A stretch of 64,000 bases of DNA from CAWJKP01 sp963843465 (GCA_963843465.1 CAWJKP010000002.1:620001-684000); one strand, 5' to 3'. Numbered from the stretch's first letter, positions 55,115 to 64,000 are shown. Translations and numbers: made by a program. Notes: generated by a model from the sequence alone, not told the origin.

Positions 55115-57136
55115 ATGTCCGTCGCGAGGGGAAGCGTGAGACACGTAGGGTGGGACAAGGCCGCCGTGGCGGCCGCCGGCCCACCAACCCTCTTCGGTCC
55201 TGGTGGGCCGGCGCTCGCTCACGCGAGCTGGTCCCACCCTACTCAGGCGAGCTGGGCTCACGCGAGTCCGTCGCACCCTACAACTTGGTCGCGCGTTACA
55301 ACTTCGTGCCTCGGGGCGGCGATACTCGCCGTCGCCGTTCTCGCTGGAGCGGCCCCTCGCGCCACGGCGGACGACGCCGCGGCCCCGGCCGCCAAGGAGT
55401 CCAAGCCGGCCGACGAGGCTGCCGCGGCCGACGCGCTGGTGGCCAAGCAACAGCAGGTCGCCGATCGCTTTCGGCACCTGGAAGAGGTCCTGGTGCGGAT
55501 GTCCGAGCTGACCACGTCCACCGATCCGCGGCGGGCGGCCCTGCTGAACAAGGCCGTACACGAGAGCAAGGAGCGGCACGTCGGCGAGCACTTCGACACG
55601 CTCGTGGACCAACTCAAGAAAGATCAGCTCTCCAAGGCCATGGAGAACCAAGGCCACCTGGAAAAGGATCTCCAGGTGCTCCTGGACCTGCTCTTGCTCG
55701 AGAACCGCCAGCGGCAGCTCGAATCGGAGAAGGCCCGCCTCCGCGAGTATATCAAGCAACTCAACGAGATCATCAACCAGCAAAAGGGTATCCAAGGCCG
55801 CACCGAGGAGGGCGGCAATCCCCAGGGCCTGTCCAAGGAACAACAGCAGCTCGCCGACAGGACAGGCGAGTTGGCCGGCAAGATCAAGAGAAACGAAGAG
55901 TCCAGTGCGTCCGGGCAAGGCAAGGGCAAAGAAGGCGAACCCGGCCAGGGCGACAAGTCGCCGGCCGGAAAGAAGCCGCAGGACGAGAAGAAGCCCGACG
56001 GCGCGAAGTTGGAAAAGGGCCAGGGGCAAGGAAAAGGTCAGGGCCAGGGCAAGGGGCAAGGCCAGGGTAAGGGGATGGGCCAAGGCCAGGGTAAGGGTCA
56101 AGGCCAAGGGCAGGGTAAGGGCCAGGGTCAAGGGCAGGGCCAAGGCCAGGGTAAAGGTCAAGGCCAAGGTCAGGGGCAAGGCCAAGGGCAGGGCCAAGGT
56201 CAAGGCCAGGGTCAAGGCCAGGGTAAAGGTCAAGGCCAAGGTCAAGGCCAAGGTCAGGGCCAAGGACAGGGCCAAGGCCAGCAGGAGGAAGGTCAGCAGC
56301 AGTCGCAAGAGCAGGACCAAAGTCCGTCGCAGCAGCAGGGTGAGGCGCCGGCCCGCAAGAAGATCGAGGCCGCCCGGGATCGCATGGAGGAGGCGCGGAA
56401 GAAGCTCGATGAGGCCAAGCGTCAAGGCGCGGTCCAGAAGCAGGACGAGGCGATCGTCGAGTTGGAGAAGGCCAAGGCCGACCTGGAGAGGATTCTCCGC
56501 CAGCTCCGCGAGGAGGAGACGCTGCGGATGCTGACCATGTTGGAGGCCCGCTTCCGCAAGATGCTCGCCGTGCAGCGCGAGGTCTACGAAGGGACGGTGC
56601 GGCTGGACAAGATCCCCGAGGCCGAGCGGACGCACGACCAGGAGATCGAGTCCAACCGCTTGAGCCGCAAGGAGGCGGAGATCGTGTTGGAGGCCGACAA
56701 GGCCCTCACGCTGCTGCACGAGGACGGCACCGCGGTGGCCTTCCCCGAGGCGGTCGAGCAGATCCGCAGCGACATGGAGCAAGTGGTGCAGTTCCTGGCC
56801 CAGGCCAACGTGGGCGGGGTGACGCAATCGGTCGAGAAGGACATCCTTGCCGCGTTGGAGGAGATGATCGCGGCGCTGCAGAAGGCGATCAAGGACAAGG
56901 AACAAAAGATGTCGCCGCCGGGCAAGGGCGGCCAGGGCGGCGACCCGCCGCTGGTGGATATGCTCGCCGAGATCAAGATGGTCCGCGCGCTGCAGATGCG
57001 GGTCAACGTCCGCACGGAGCGTTATGGCAAGCTCAAGGACAGTCCCGCGGTGCGGGAAGTGTTGGCCAAGCTGAGCCAGCAGGAGGCCCGCGTCAACAAG
57101 ATCACCCGCGACCTGAGTATGGGGAAGAACCGATGA
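55115..57136 (+). CDS. Secreted coiled-coil protein with GQ-rich repeat
   Basis: 673 residues. The start follows the upstream stop by two bases, so it is secure. Residues about 11-43 are a translated F1 repeat (ending GGPALAHASWSHPT). The signal-peptide core follows at about 65-80 (CLGAAILAVAVLAGAAP). Then come a coiled coil (VAKQQQVADRFRHLEEVLVRMSEL; QLESEKARLREYIKQLNEIINQQ), a low-complexity GQGKGQGQ repeat at about 302-389, and a second coiled coil with AIVELEKAKADLERILRQLREEE. It probably acts in the periplasm as a scaffold near the Bat-type proteins. It overlaps the next gene by ATGA. Confidence 0.78.
   Translation: MSVARGSVRHVGWDKAAVAAAGPPTLFGPGGPALAHASWSHPTQASWAHASPSHPTTWSRVTTSCLGAAILAVAVLAGAAPRATADDAAAPAAKESKPADEAAAADALVAKQQQVADRFRHLEEVLVRMSELTTSTDPRRAALLNKAVHESKERHVGEHFDTLVDQLKKDQLSKAMENQGHLEKDLQVLLDLLLLENRQRQLESEKARLREYIKQLNEIINQQKGIQGRTEEGGNPQGLSKEQQQLADRTGELAGKIKRNEESSASGQGKGKEGEPGQGDKSPAGKKPQDEKKPDGAKLEKGQGQGKGQGQGKGQGQGKGMGQGQGKGQGQGQGKGQGQGQGQGQGKGQGQGQGQGQGQGQGQGQGQGQGKGQGQGQGQGQGQGQGQGQQEEGQQQSQEQDQSPSQQQGEAPARKKIEAARDRMEEARKKLDEAKRQGAVQKQDEAIVELEKAKADLERILRQLREEETLRMLTMLEARFRKMLAVQREVYEGTVRLDKIPEAERTHDQEIESNRLSRKEAEIVLEADKALTLLHEDGTAVAFPEAVEQIRSDMEQVVQFLAQANVGGVTQSVEKDILAALEEMIAALQKAIKDKEQKMSPPGKGGQGGDPPLVDMLAEIKMVRALQMRVNVRTERYGKLKDSPAVREVLAKLSQQEARVNKITRDLSMGKNR
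55145..55242. repeat. REP pair F1 within the start region of the 55115 gene
   Basis: GTAGGGTGGGACAAGGCC opening and GGTCCCACCCTAC closing. Begins 30 bases after the ATG and is translated in frame. A partial further arm follows near 55251-55281. Confidence 0.92.
56018..56280 (+). repeat. GGCCARGGYMAG-type minisatellite encoding GQGKGQGQ
   Basis: About 263 bases of near-identical 6-18-base units (GGCCAAGGTCAAGGCCAGGG type), in frame, giving alternating Gly-Gln with Lys every 4-8 residues. Likely prone to length change and to assembly collapse. Confidence 0.9.
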
Positions 57137-58256
57137 ACACGAATCCGACGATCGTACTCGTCACGCTCCGCGTGACGCAGGCCCTCACGCGGAGCGTGAG
57201 GAGTACATTTTCGGCAACGCTGCCGGCTGTCCTGCTGGTGACCTTGGGTCTGGCAACTGCCGGCATGGCCGCCCCGTCGGCGGACGCCGTGCCCAAGCAG
57301 TCCGCCTGGAGGCTTCCCGGCTCCAAGGACGTCCGCGGGCAGGTTTTCGCCTGGCTCGACCAACGGGCGGTCGACGCCGCCACGCGGGCGAAGGCGGAAA
57401 AGTTGTGGCCGGCAAACCAGGAAGACCTTGCCGGCGTCGAGTTGCTCTCGCGGGTGGTGCGGACGATTGCTTTGGCCGACGAGCGTGCCCGGAAATTGGT
57501 CGATCTCTGCTCGCAATCTCCGTCGCCCAGGCCACCCGAGCAGTCCTGGCTCAAGGATCCAAAGCTTCCGGCGGTTTTGGCACACAACTTGCGTCTCTAT
57601 TACGGCATTTGGTTGGCCCGCGGATCTCTGTTCGACGAGTCGATGGAGCAACTTTCCGGGCTGGAGCCGGACCAGGTTGTCGATCCGGCGTCTTTGCTCT
57701 TCTACCAAGGGGTCATCTATCACCAGTTGTTGAATAAAGACGCCGGCTTGAAGGCGATCGGCCAGTTGCTGGAAGAGCCGGAGCAGAGTCCGCGTCGTTA
57801 CGCGGCGGTGGCGAAACTGATGCAGGAGGACCTGCGTCAGCTCAAGGAGGAGTCGCTGGACCACATCGCGCGGCGGATGGACGACATCCGCCGCCGCTTG
57901 GGCCTCGGGCGCGGGGCGCGAAGGTCCGCGGCGTCGAGGACGGAGTAGTCAAGTCGCTGGACAAGCTGATTAAGGACCTGGAAGAGCAGGAGAAGAACAA
58001 GGGCGGCGGAGGCGGCAGCGGGAGCACGGTGCGTTCCAGCCGGCCGGCCCCGGACAGCAAGCTGATCGGCGGCAAGGGCCCCGGCGAGGTGGCCAAGAAG
58101 GCGATTGGCGACAAGGACGGCTGGGGCAACCTGCCGCCCAAGCAGCGCGACGAGGCGATGCAGCAGATCGGACGCGAGTTCCCCTCGCACTACCGCGACG
58201 TGATCGAGCAATACTTCCGCAAGCTTGCCGGCGAGGACAGCGGGCAGGAGCGTTGA
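57133..58256 (+). CDS. Secreted helical protein (one-base frameshift near 57912) with N-terminal REP insertion
   Basis: About 374 residues when joined. The start overlaps the upstream stop as ATGA, so it is secure. Codons 8-25 are a translated F9 repeat (VLVTLRVTQALTRSVRST), and the signal-peptide core follows at about 29-43 (TLPAVLLVTLGLATAG). The mature protein is helical (VFAWLDQRAVDAATRAKAEKLWPANQEDLAGVELLSRVVRTIAL...). The frame breaks after RRRLGLG, and the other frame continues KVRGVEDGVVKSLDKLIKDLEEQEK, with a Gly/Ser linker and IGREFPSHYRDVIEQYFRKLAG at the end. I recognise no family. It belongs to the Bat-type operon. Confidence 0.7.
57154..57206. repeat. REP pair F9 inside the 57133 gene
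   Basis: GTACTCGTCACGCTCCGCG to CGCGGAGCGTGAGGAGTAC, lying between the coupled start codon and the signal-peptide core. Confidence 0.92.
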
Positions 58257-58265
58257 AGACTTGCT

Positions 58266-58348
58266 GTAGGGAACGGCCTCCGTGCCATTCCGGGGGGTGA
58301 GACAAACGTCGGTTCTTCTCCCGGAACGCCACAGAGGGCGTTCCCTAC
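58266..58348. repeat. REP pair, family F10
   Basis: GTAGGGAACGGCCTCCGTGCC and inverted partner GGCGTTCCCTAC, between the 57133 and NPCBM genes. Confidence 0.85.
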
Positions 58349-58371
58349 AGAGAAATACAAAGTGTCATAGA

Positions 58372-59565
58372 ATGTTGGCAGCACTTCTCCTCAGCTTGAT
58401 GGCCGCCGGGCCGCCCGCCGTGCAGGTGCAGACGCTCAGCGGCGAGAGCCTCACGGGCACGCTGGTCGAGTTCGGCCCGCAGCGGATCGGCCTGGAGACG
58501 GCCCACGGACGCGTCACGCTGGAGACGGAGCGGGTGGCGTCGCTTGCACCGGCCGAAGCGCCGGCGGCAGCCGCCGGGCAGCCGGCCGCTTGGGTGCAAC
58601 TGGCCGACGGCTCTGCGCTGGTCGCCGCGAGTATCAGCAGCGCCGGCGGCACGACCCGGCTGGGCTTCGGCGGCGACCGGAGCATCGAGCTGCCCAGCCG
58701 CGAGGTCGTCGCGGTCCGGCTCCAAGCCCATGCCGACACGACGGCCGCCGAGTGGGCACGGCTGCAAGAGTCCCCGGCTGCCGGCGACCTGTTGGTCGTC
58801 CGCAAGGGAAACTCCCTGGACTTTCACCGCGGCATCCTCCGGGAGATCGGACCGGCGGCCATCCGCTTCGAGGTCGACGGCGAAGTGTTGCCGGTGAAGC
58901 GGGAGAAGGTTTTCGGGGTGATCGTCTGCCAGGCCGCGGCCTCCAACCTGCCGGAGTCGATCTGCCAGTTGGTCGAGGTCAACGGATCCAGTTGGGACGC
59001 GCAGACGATCGGCCTGGACGGCGGCCAGGTTCAGTGGACCACGCCCTTGGGCCTGACCGTCAGGCGCCCGCTGGGCGAGTTGGCGAAGATCGATTTCTCC
59101 CAAGGCAAGATCGTCTACTTGAGCGACCTGAAGCCGGAATCGGTGGAGTGGACGCCCTACATCGCCGCCGGCAAGCCGCTGGCCTCGTGGTCCGAGTTCT
59201 TCCGCCCGCGGAACGACCAGAGCCTCCGCTCCGGTCCCTTGGAGCTGGGCGGCAAGGCGTACGAGAAGGGTTTGGCCTTGCACAGCCGCACGACGATGGT
59301 CTACCGGCTTCCCGGCCGGTTCCACCGCTTCAAGGCGATTGCCGGCATCGACGACCGCTTCCGGCCGCGGGGCAACGTGCGGCTGGTGATCCGCGGCGAC
59401 GACAAGGAGTTGGTGAAGCTGACCGTGGCCGGCACCGACGAGCAGCCCCAGCCGATCGATGTCGATCTGAGCGGCGTTCACCGGCTGACGATCCTGGTCG
59501 ACTTCGGCGACGATCTCGACGTGGCCGATCATCTCGATCTGTGCGAAGCGAGGATCGTCAAGTGA
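58372..59565 (+). CDS. Secreted protein with NPCBM/NEW2-type C-terminal domain
   Basis: About 397 residues from ATG 58372. A short signal peptide (MLAALLLSLMAAGPPAVQ) leads to a beta-rich N-terminal part (VQTLSGESLTGTLVEFGPQRIGLETAHGRVTLETERVASL) that resembles planctomycete barrel domains. The C-terminal about 140 residues match the NPCBM/NEW2 carbohydrate-binding-like fold: LGGKAYEKGLALHSRTTMVYRLPGRFHRFKAIAGIDDRFRPRGNVRLVIRGDD. It may bind a sugar or envelope glycan. It overlaps the next gene's GTG start by GTGA. Confidence 0.85.
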   Translation: MLAALLLSLMAAGPPAVQVQTLSGESLTGTLVEFGPQRIGLETAHGRVTLETERVASLAPAEAPAAAAGQPAAWVQLADGSALVAASISSAGGTTRLGFGGDRSIELPSREVVAVRLQAHADTTAAEWARLQESPAAGDLLVVRKGNSLDFHRGILREIGPAAIRFEVDGEVLPVKREKVFGVIVCQAAASNLPESICQLVEVNGSSWDAQTIGLDGGQVQWTTPLGLTVRRPLGELAKIDFSQGKIVYLSDLKPESVEWTPYIAAGKPLASWSEFFRPRNDQSLRSGPLELGGKAYEKGLALHSRTTMVYRLPGRFHRFKAIAGIDDRFRPRGNVRLVIRGDDKELVKLTVAGTDEQPQPIDVDLSGVHRLTILVDFGDDLDVADHLDLCEARIVK

Positions 59566-61483
59566 GACGCCTTGTTCGTAGTACCGGCTTTAGCCGGAAG
59601 CTGTTCGTCTTGCTCGCCGCCCTGCTCTTGGGATCCTCCGGGGCGTCGCCCGGCGCGGAGGCGGAGTCGAAGGCCCCCAAGCTTGCGGCGACGGCGGTCG
59701 ATCCGGCGCTTCTGGAGGTCCAGTCGCAGCGCGTCGCGGTGATGGCCAAGGTCAAGGACTGCGTGCTGGCGATCTTCGTCCCCACGGGGCAAGGCGGCGG
59801 ATCGGGCGTGGTGATCTCGCCCGACGGCTACGCGCTGAGCAACTTCCACGTGGTCCACGAGTGCGGCCCGGCGATGAAGTGCGGCATGGCCGACGGCCGG
59901 CTCTACGACGCGGTGCTGGTAGGTATCGATCCGACGGGCGACGTGGCCCTGATCAAGCTCTTGGGCCGCAACGACTTCCCTCACGCCGAACTGGGCGACA
60001 GCGACCGGTGCCGCGTCGGCGACTGGGTCTTCGCCATGGGAAACCCCTTCCTCCTGGCCACCGATCTCCAGCCCACGGTGACCCACGGGATCATCTCCGG
60101 CGTCCACCGCTACCAATATCCGTCGGGCACGATTCTGGAATACGCCGACTGCCTGCAAACCGACGCCTCGATCAACCCCGGCAATTCCGGCGGCCCGCTG
60201 TTCGACGCTCGAGGCCGGCTGATCGGCATCAACGGCCGCGGCAGCTTCGAGAAGCGGGGCCGAGTGGCGGTCGGCGCCGGCTACGCGGTCTCGATCAACC
60301 AGATCAAGAATTTCCTCGGCGACCTCCAGAGCGGCCGGGTCGTCGACCACGCCACCCTCGGGGCCGTCTTCGCCTTCGATAGCGACGGCCGCGTGGCGGT
60401 CAGCGACATCGTCGAAACGTCCGACGCCTACCGCCGCGGCCTGCGGATGGACGACGAATTGGTGAGCTTCGGCGGGCGGCCCGTCTCGACCCCCAACGGT
60501 TTCAAGAACGTCCTGGGCATTTACCCCAAGGGTTGGCGGGTGCCGCTGAGCTACCGCCGCGAGGGAAAACGTTACGACATCTACGTCCGGCTGGCCGGGG
60601 TACACCAAGAGGGCGAGTTGGACAAGATGATCGAGCAGAAGCCGGTAATGCCCATTCCTACCGAGAAAAAGCCCGACGAGCCGAGCAAGAAGCCCGCCCA
60701 GCCGAAGAAAGGCGAGGCTCCCAAGGAGGGCCAGCAGCCCGGCCCTGTCCCGGTCCCCATTCCCGGCCAGCCCATCCCCATCCCCGGACTGCCGATCCCC
60801 GTCCCCATCCCCGGACATTTCGGCCTCGCGCCCCAGTCGGTGCCGATGCCCGAGGCGGTGAAGAAGCTCTTCGAGACCAAGCGAGGATATGCCAACTACT
60901 ATTTCAACAAGCTCCAGCGGACGAAGGTCTGGGACGCCTGGACCGCGCGAGCAACTTCGCCGGGCAGGACGGCCCCTGGTCGCTGACCGGCCCGCTGCCC
61001 GGCGGCGGCGATTTCCGCTTCGTCCTGGGCAACGATGACTGCCTCCTGAAATTGCCCACCGAGGAGATTAAGTGGACCGCCGGCACCCAGCTCCAGGCCT
61101 CGCTGCTGCCGCAGGCCAGCGGCGGACTGCTGCCGACGCTTTACCTCTGGCGACGGCTGGCCGTGCTCGGTCCGGGCAAGTTCGGCGAGGTCTCCTATCT
61201 GGGCAAGGCCCCGCTGCCCGGTCGCGACGGGTTGTTCGACGTCCTCTTGGGCGTCTACGGCGGCGTCCAGTGCCGCTATTATTTCGAGCCGGCCCAAGGA
61301 ACCCTTGCGGCGATGGAGATGTATGCGGATGCGGAGGCCGATCCCTGCGAGGTCTATTTCTCCGACTACCACGAGTTCGACGGCCGGCTCATGCCGTCGC
61401 GGATGGAAGTCCGTTTCGGCGACGAGATCTTCGGCCAGTTCAAGTTCTCCGCGATCAAGCTGGAAAAAGAGACGAAACCATAA
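59562..61483 (+). CDS. Trypsin-like serine protease with PDZ domain, triad intact (frameshift near 60950)
   Basis: About 640 residues when joined. The GTG start overlaps the previous stop (GTGA). A REP hairpin encodes residues about 6-13 (RSTGFSRK), then the signal core LFVLLAALLLGSSG. The catalytic triad is complete: His in LSNFHVV (near 96), Asp in DPTGDVALIK (near 126), Ser in INPGNSGGPL (near 207). One PDZ-like domain (about 275-345) is followed by a Pro-rich linker (PVPIPGQPIPIPGLPIPVPIPG) and a C-terminal domain split by the frameshift: it starts KKLFETKRGYANYYFNKLQRTKVWDAWTAR and continues SNFAGQDGPWSLTG in the other frame. This is an HtrA-type periplasmic protease with an extra domain. 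Confidence 0.88.
59578..59600. repeat. Single REP hairpin F13 within the start region of the protease
   Basis: GTAG then hairpin CCGGCTTTAGCCGG, just after the coupled GTG start; the signal-peptide core follows it. Confidence 0.85.
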
Positions 61484-61489
61484 CTTCTG

Positions 61490-61526
61490 CCCCCTCTCCC
61501 TCCGGGAGAGGGTTGGGGTGAGGGGA
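61490..61526. repeat. CCCTCTCCCTCCGGGAGAGG repeat, family F17
   Basis: Second copy of the element at 52459, in the 90-base gap between the two protease-like genes. Confidence 0.85.
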
Positions 61527-61573
61527 CCTACCATCGACTCGGCCATTTCCCCGGCCTTCGAAACAGGTTGAAC

Positions 61574-62629
61574 ATGATTGGCCACTTACGCTTAACATTA
61601 TCCCTCGCCCTGCTGCTTCCGGCCGGCGTGGCCGCCGGGGCTAACCCGTCAAACCCCGTTAGCCTCGCCGGCCCGGACGCCGCGATCGGCCGGAGTATCG
61701 ACGCGGTCCAGGCCAAGGCGGTGAAGATCTACGGCGCCGGCGGATTGCAAGGGCTGCCGGCCTATCAGAGCGGCATGTTGATCTCGCCCGAGGGCCACGT
61801 GCTGACGGTCTTCAGCCACGTGCTGGACACCGACGAGCTGCACGTCACGCTCAGCGACGGCCGCCGCTTCGAGGCCAAGCTCTTGGGGGCCGACCCGCGG
61901 CTGGAAGTGGCGGTGTTGAAGATCGAGGCGTCTCATTTGCCCTACTTCGATCTCGCTCAAGCGGTTGAGGTGGAGGAAGGCGCCCGGGTGCTGGCCTTCA
62001 GCAACATGTTCGGCGTGGCCATGGGCGACGAGCCGGTCACGGTGCAGCACGGCACGGTCGCCGTGAAGACGCAGTTGGAGGCGCGGCAGGGGGTTTTCGA
62101 GACGCCCTACAACGGCCCGGTCTACGTGCTGGACATGACCACCAACAATCCCGGGGCCGAGGGCGGCCTGTTGGTCACCTGGCGTGGGGAGCTGGTGGCC
62201 ATGCTGGGCAAGGAGCTCAAAAACGCCCGCAACCATACCTATCTCAACTACGCCGTGCCGATCGGCGAGCTGCTGGAATCGGTGAAGCTGATCCGCGAGG
62301 GGAAGTTCGTGGCCCAGCCGGAAGAGGCGAAAAAGCGGCCCGACCGGCCGATCACGCTTGCCGCCTTGGGCCTGGGGCTGGTTCCCGACGTGGTCGATCG
62401 CACGCCGCCCTACGTGGACCGTGTTCTTGCCGGCTTGCCCGCCGCGGCGGCCGGCCTGAAGCCCGACGACCTCGTGGTGCTCGTCGGCGACCGCTTGATC
62501 CAGTCCTGCAAGGCCCTCAAGGACGAGTTGGAGCGGATCGATGAGGCGGACCCCGTGAAGCTGACCGTGCTCCGCGCCGGGGAGATGATCGAGGTGACGC
62601 TCAAGGCCCAGCCAGCCGACAACCGATGA
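61574..62629 (+). CDS. Trypsin-like PDZ protein, catalytic Ser and Asp replaced (pseudoprotease)
   Basis: About 351 residues from ATG 61574, with a signal peptide (LTLSLALLLPAGVAAGA). The trypsin-like fold aligns with the upstream protease, but only the His is kept (VFSHVL, near 82). The Asp site reads DPRLEVAVLK (Glu), and the Ser site reads NPGAEGGLLV instead of NPGNSGGPL. A PDZ domain follows (PPYVDRVLAGLPAAAAGLKPDDLVVLVGDRLI). It is probably non-catalytic and binds peptides or partners. It is the middle of three similar genes; the start is 90 bases after the protease. Confidence 0.85.
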   Translation: MIGHLRLTLSLALLLPAGVAAGANPSNPVSLAGPDAAIGRSIDAVQAKAVKIYGAGGLQGLPAYQSGMLISPEGHVLTVFSHVLDTDELHVTLSDGRRFEAKLLGADPRLEVAVLKIEASHLPYFDLAQAVEVEEGARVLAFSNMFGVAMGDEPVTVQHGTVAVKTQLEARQGVFETPYNGPVYVLDMTTNNPGAEGGLLVTWRGELVAMLGKELKNARNHTYLNYAVPIGELLESVKLIREGKFVAQPEEAKKRPDRPITLAALGLGLVPDVVDRTPPYVDRVLAGLPAAAAGLKPDDLVVLVGDRLIQSCKALKDELERIDEADPVKLTVLRAGEMIEVTLKAQPADNR

Positions 62630-62639
62630 AGTGCCCGCC

Positions 62640-64000
62640 ATGAAGATGCACCTGAACGAAGCCATGGTAACGGTAGGGTGGGACAAGGCCGCTTCGGCCG
62701 CCGGCCCACCAGCGCTGCTCGGTTCCGGTGGGCCGGCGCTCGCTCACGCGAGTTGGTCCCACCCTACGCCTGGCCGGCGCCCAATCGACCAAGCCGCCGC
62801 CCTGCCAATCCTGCGCTTGGGCTTCTTGCTGGCCGCCCTGGCCGTGCTGGCCCCCGCCGCGGTTCGCGGGGCGGCCGACCTGGACGAGCTGGAAAAACAG
62901 GCGTTCCGGGCGGCGGTCGACCGGGTCGCGCCGTCGGTGGTCCGCATCGAGACCATCGGCGGGCTGGAGCAAGTCGGGCGGATGCTGGCGGGCACGGGTG
63001 CGACCACGGGCCTGGTGGTTTCCGCCGACGGCTACATCGTCTCCAGCGCGTTCAATTTCGCCAACAAGCCCGACTCGATCCTGGTCCAGCTTGCCGACGG
63101 CGCCCGCAAGCCGGCCAAGCTCGTGGCCACGGACCACAACCGCATGTTGGTGCTCTTGAAGATCGATCCGCCCCGGCCGCTGGCGGTGCCCCAGTGGGTT
63201 CCCAAGGGCCAGGTGCGGGTGGGGCAATGGTCGGTGGCCGTGGGCCGGGCCTTCGAGTCCCGCCTTCCCAGCCTGGCCGTGGGCGTGATCAGCGCGCTGG
63301 ACCGCATCTGGGGCAAGGCCCTGCAGACCGACGCCTCGATCTCGCCCAATAACTACGGCGGCCCCCTGGTCGATCTGGACGGCCGCGTCTTCGGCGTCCT
63401 GGTGCCGCTTTCGCCCGAGGGAAAGGACGAGGCGGCTGGCGTCGAATGGTACGACTCGGGCATCGGCTTCGCCGTCGGGGCCGACGACCTCCAGGCGGTC
63501 GTCGCGCGGCTCAAGGCCGGCAAGGACCTGCACTCGGGCGTGATCGGCCTGCGCCTGCCCACCATCGGCATCCAGATCGCCGATCCGGTGATCTCCGGCA
63601 CGCTGCCCAACTCACCGGCCAGCAAGGCCGGGCTGAAGAAGGACGACCGCGTCGTCGAGGTCGAAGGGCGCAAGATCGGCCGCGCCGCCGAGATCAAGGA
63701 GGAGGTCGCCCGGCGCTACGCGGGCGACAAAGTCCACTTCAAGCTGCTCCGCGACGGCAAGCCGGTCGAAGCGGAGTTGGAGCTGGTCGAGAAGCTCGAT
63801 CCCTACGCCCATCCCTTCCTGGGCATCCTCCCCGCACGCGACCTGCCGGCCGGCGCGCCGACCAGTCCCGCCGGCGTGAAGGTCCGCTACGTCTACAAGG
63901 AGAGTCCGGCGGCCAAGGCGGGCCTGTCCGCGGGCGACGTGCTCGTGTCACTTGCCGGCCAGCCGATCCTCGACGCGGCCTGGCTCCGCCGGCGGATCAC
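62640..64000 (+). CDS. Trypsin-like PDZ protein, no catalytic triad, cut by the window edge
   Basis: At least 453 residues. ATG 62640 lies 10 bases after the previous stop. Residues about 12-43 are a translated F1 repeat (GPPALLGSGGPALAHASWSH), and the signal core follows (LRLGFLLAALAVLAPAAV). In the trypsin-like domain the His site reads SSAFNF, the Asp site DHNRMLVLLK and the Ser site SPNNYGGPLV with Tyr near 239, so none of the triad remains. Two PDZ domains follow (SPASKAGLKKDDRVVEVEGRKI and SPAAKAGLSAGDVLVSLAGQPI), and the gene continues beyond the window. Confidence 0.85.
   Translation, partial: MKMHLNEAMVTVGWDKAASAAGPPALLGSGGPALAHASWSHPTPGRRPIDQAAALPILRLGFLLAALAVLAPAAVRGAADLDELEKQAFRAAVDRVAPSVVRIETIGGLEQVGRMLAGTGATTGLVVSADGYIVSSAFNFANKPDSILVQLADGARKPAKLVATDHNRMLVLLKIDPPRPLAVPQWVPKGQVRVGQWSVAVGRAFESRLPSLAVGVISALDRIWGKALQTDASISPNNYGGPLVDLDGRVFGVLVPLSPEGKDEAAGVEWYDSGIGFAVGADDLQAVVARLKAGKDLHSGVIGLRLPTIGIQIADPVISGTLPNSPASKAGLKKDDRVVEVEGRKIGRAAEIKEEVARRYAGDKVHFKLLRDGKPVEAELELVEKLDPYAHPFLGILPARDLPAGAPTSPAGVKVRYVYKESPAAKAGLSAGDVLVSLAGQPILDAAWLRRRI
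62673..62767. repeat. REP pair F1 within the start region of the 62640 gene
   Basis: GTAGGGTGGGACAAGGCC opening and GGTCCCACCCTAC closing, translated in frame between start codon and signal-peptide core. Same family and reading frame as the insertion at 55145. Confidence 0.92.

Noticed and set aside
55091..56905. Minus-strand frame with a long LALTLALT hydrophobic repeat
   Set aside because: It looks like membrane helices but is only the antisense reading of the GQGKGQGQ minisatellite.

Overview
The window looks like a chromosomal segment of a planctomycete (Pirellulales-like; this is inferred from gene content, not from a marker gene). The pointers are high GC, a DUF1570 protein, an LRR protein with the planctomycete-type N-terminal anchor, a very large PQQ/TPR secreted protein, NPCBM-type and terpene-cyclase-like secreted proteins, and a long MoxR/DUF58/vWA operon. 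I saw no rRNA, tRNA, CRISPR array, prophage or transposase gene.

Layout. 0.2-12.5 kb: mixed housekeeping and accessory genes. These are a DUF1570 peptidase-like protein, an iron/thiamine-type ABC permease, a broken dinD, a HEAT lipoprotein, a diadenylate cyclase (DAC) protein, an NAD kinase, an LRR protein and an XRE-ImmA regulator pair. 12.6-15.9 kb: minus-strand isoprenoid operon xseB-ispA-dxs. 16-20.6 kb: a hybrid histidine kinase with a PhnD-like sensor, overlapping an HD-GYP response regulator. 20.8-22.7 kb: an ATPase plus possible TOPRIM-like pair that may be a defence module. 22.9-30.2 kb: guaA, surE, two small secreted proteins, a NarX-type kinase, a GYD protein and a TPR membrane protein. 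30.3-38.4 kb: clpC, a MacB/LolCDE-like ABC exporter and nagA. 38.8-43.7 kb: the giant PQQ protein. 44-64 kb: an apparently co-directional operon of a terpene-cyclase-like protein, MoxR, DUF58, two vWA membrane proteins, a DUF4175-like protein, a coiled-coil/GQ-rich secreted protein, a further secreted protein, an NPCBM protein, and three trypsin/HtrA-like proteins. Only the first of those three keeps a full catalytic triad.

The most striking feature is outside normal gene content. The window is peppered with more than a dozen sequence families of short palindromes. Most are arranged as inverted pairs framed by GTAG...CTAC, which is the architecture of REP/BIME elements mobilised by RAYT (REP-associated tyrosine) transposases. 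They fill most intergenic gaps, and several sit inside reading frames. Four consecutive translationally coupled secreted-protein genes carry one between the start codon and the signal-peptide core. One vWA gene contains a multi-copy array, one ABC permease contains two, and two other genes end on a stop codon supplied by an element. One element near 49.7 kb is flanked by a 28-bp near-perfect direct repeat that regenerates an ATGA stop/start overlap on both sides.

A caution: about a dozen genes, including dxs, ispA and clpC, are split by single-base frameshifts. Most look like one missing base in a G/C-rich stretch, so they are more likely consensus errors than real pseudogenes. I annotate each as one gene and give the break point.
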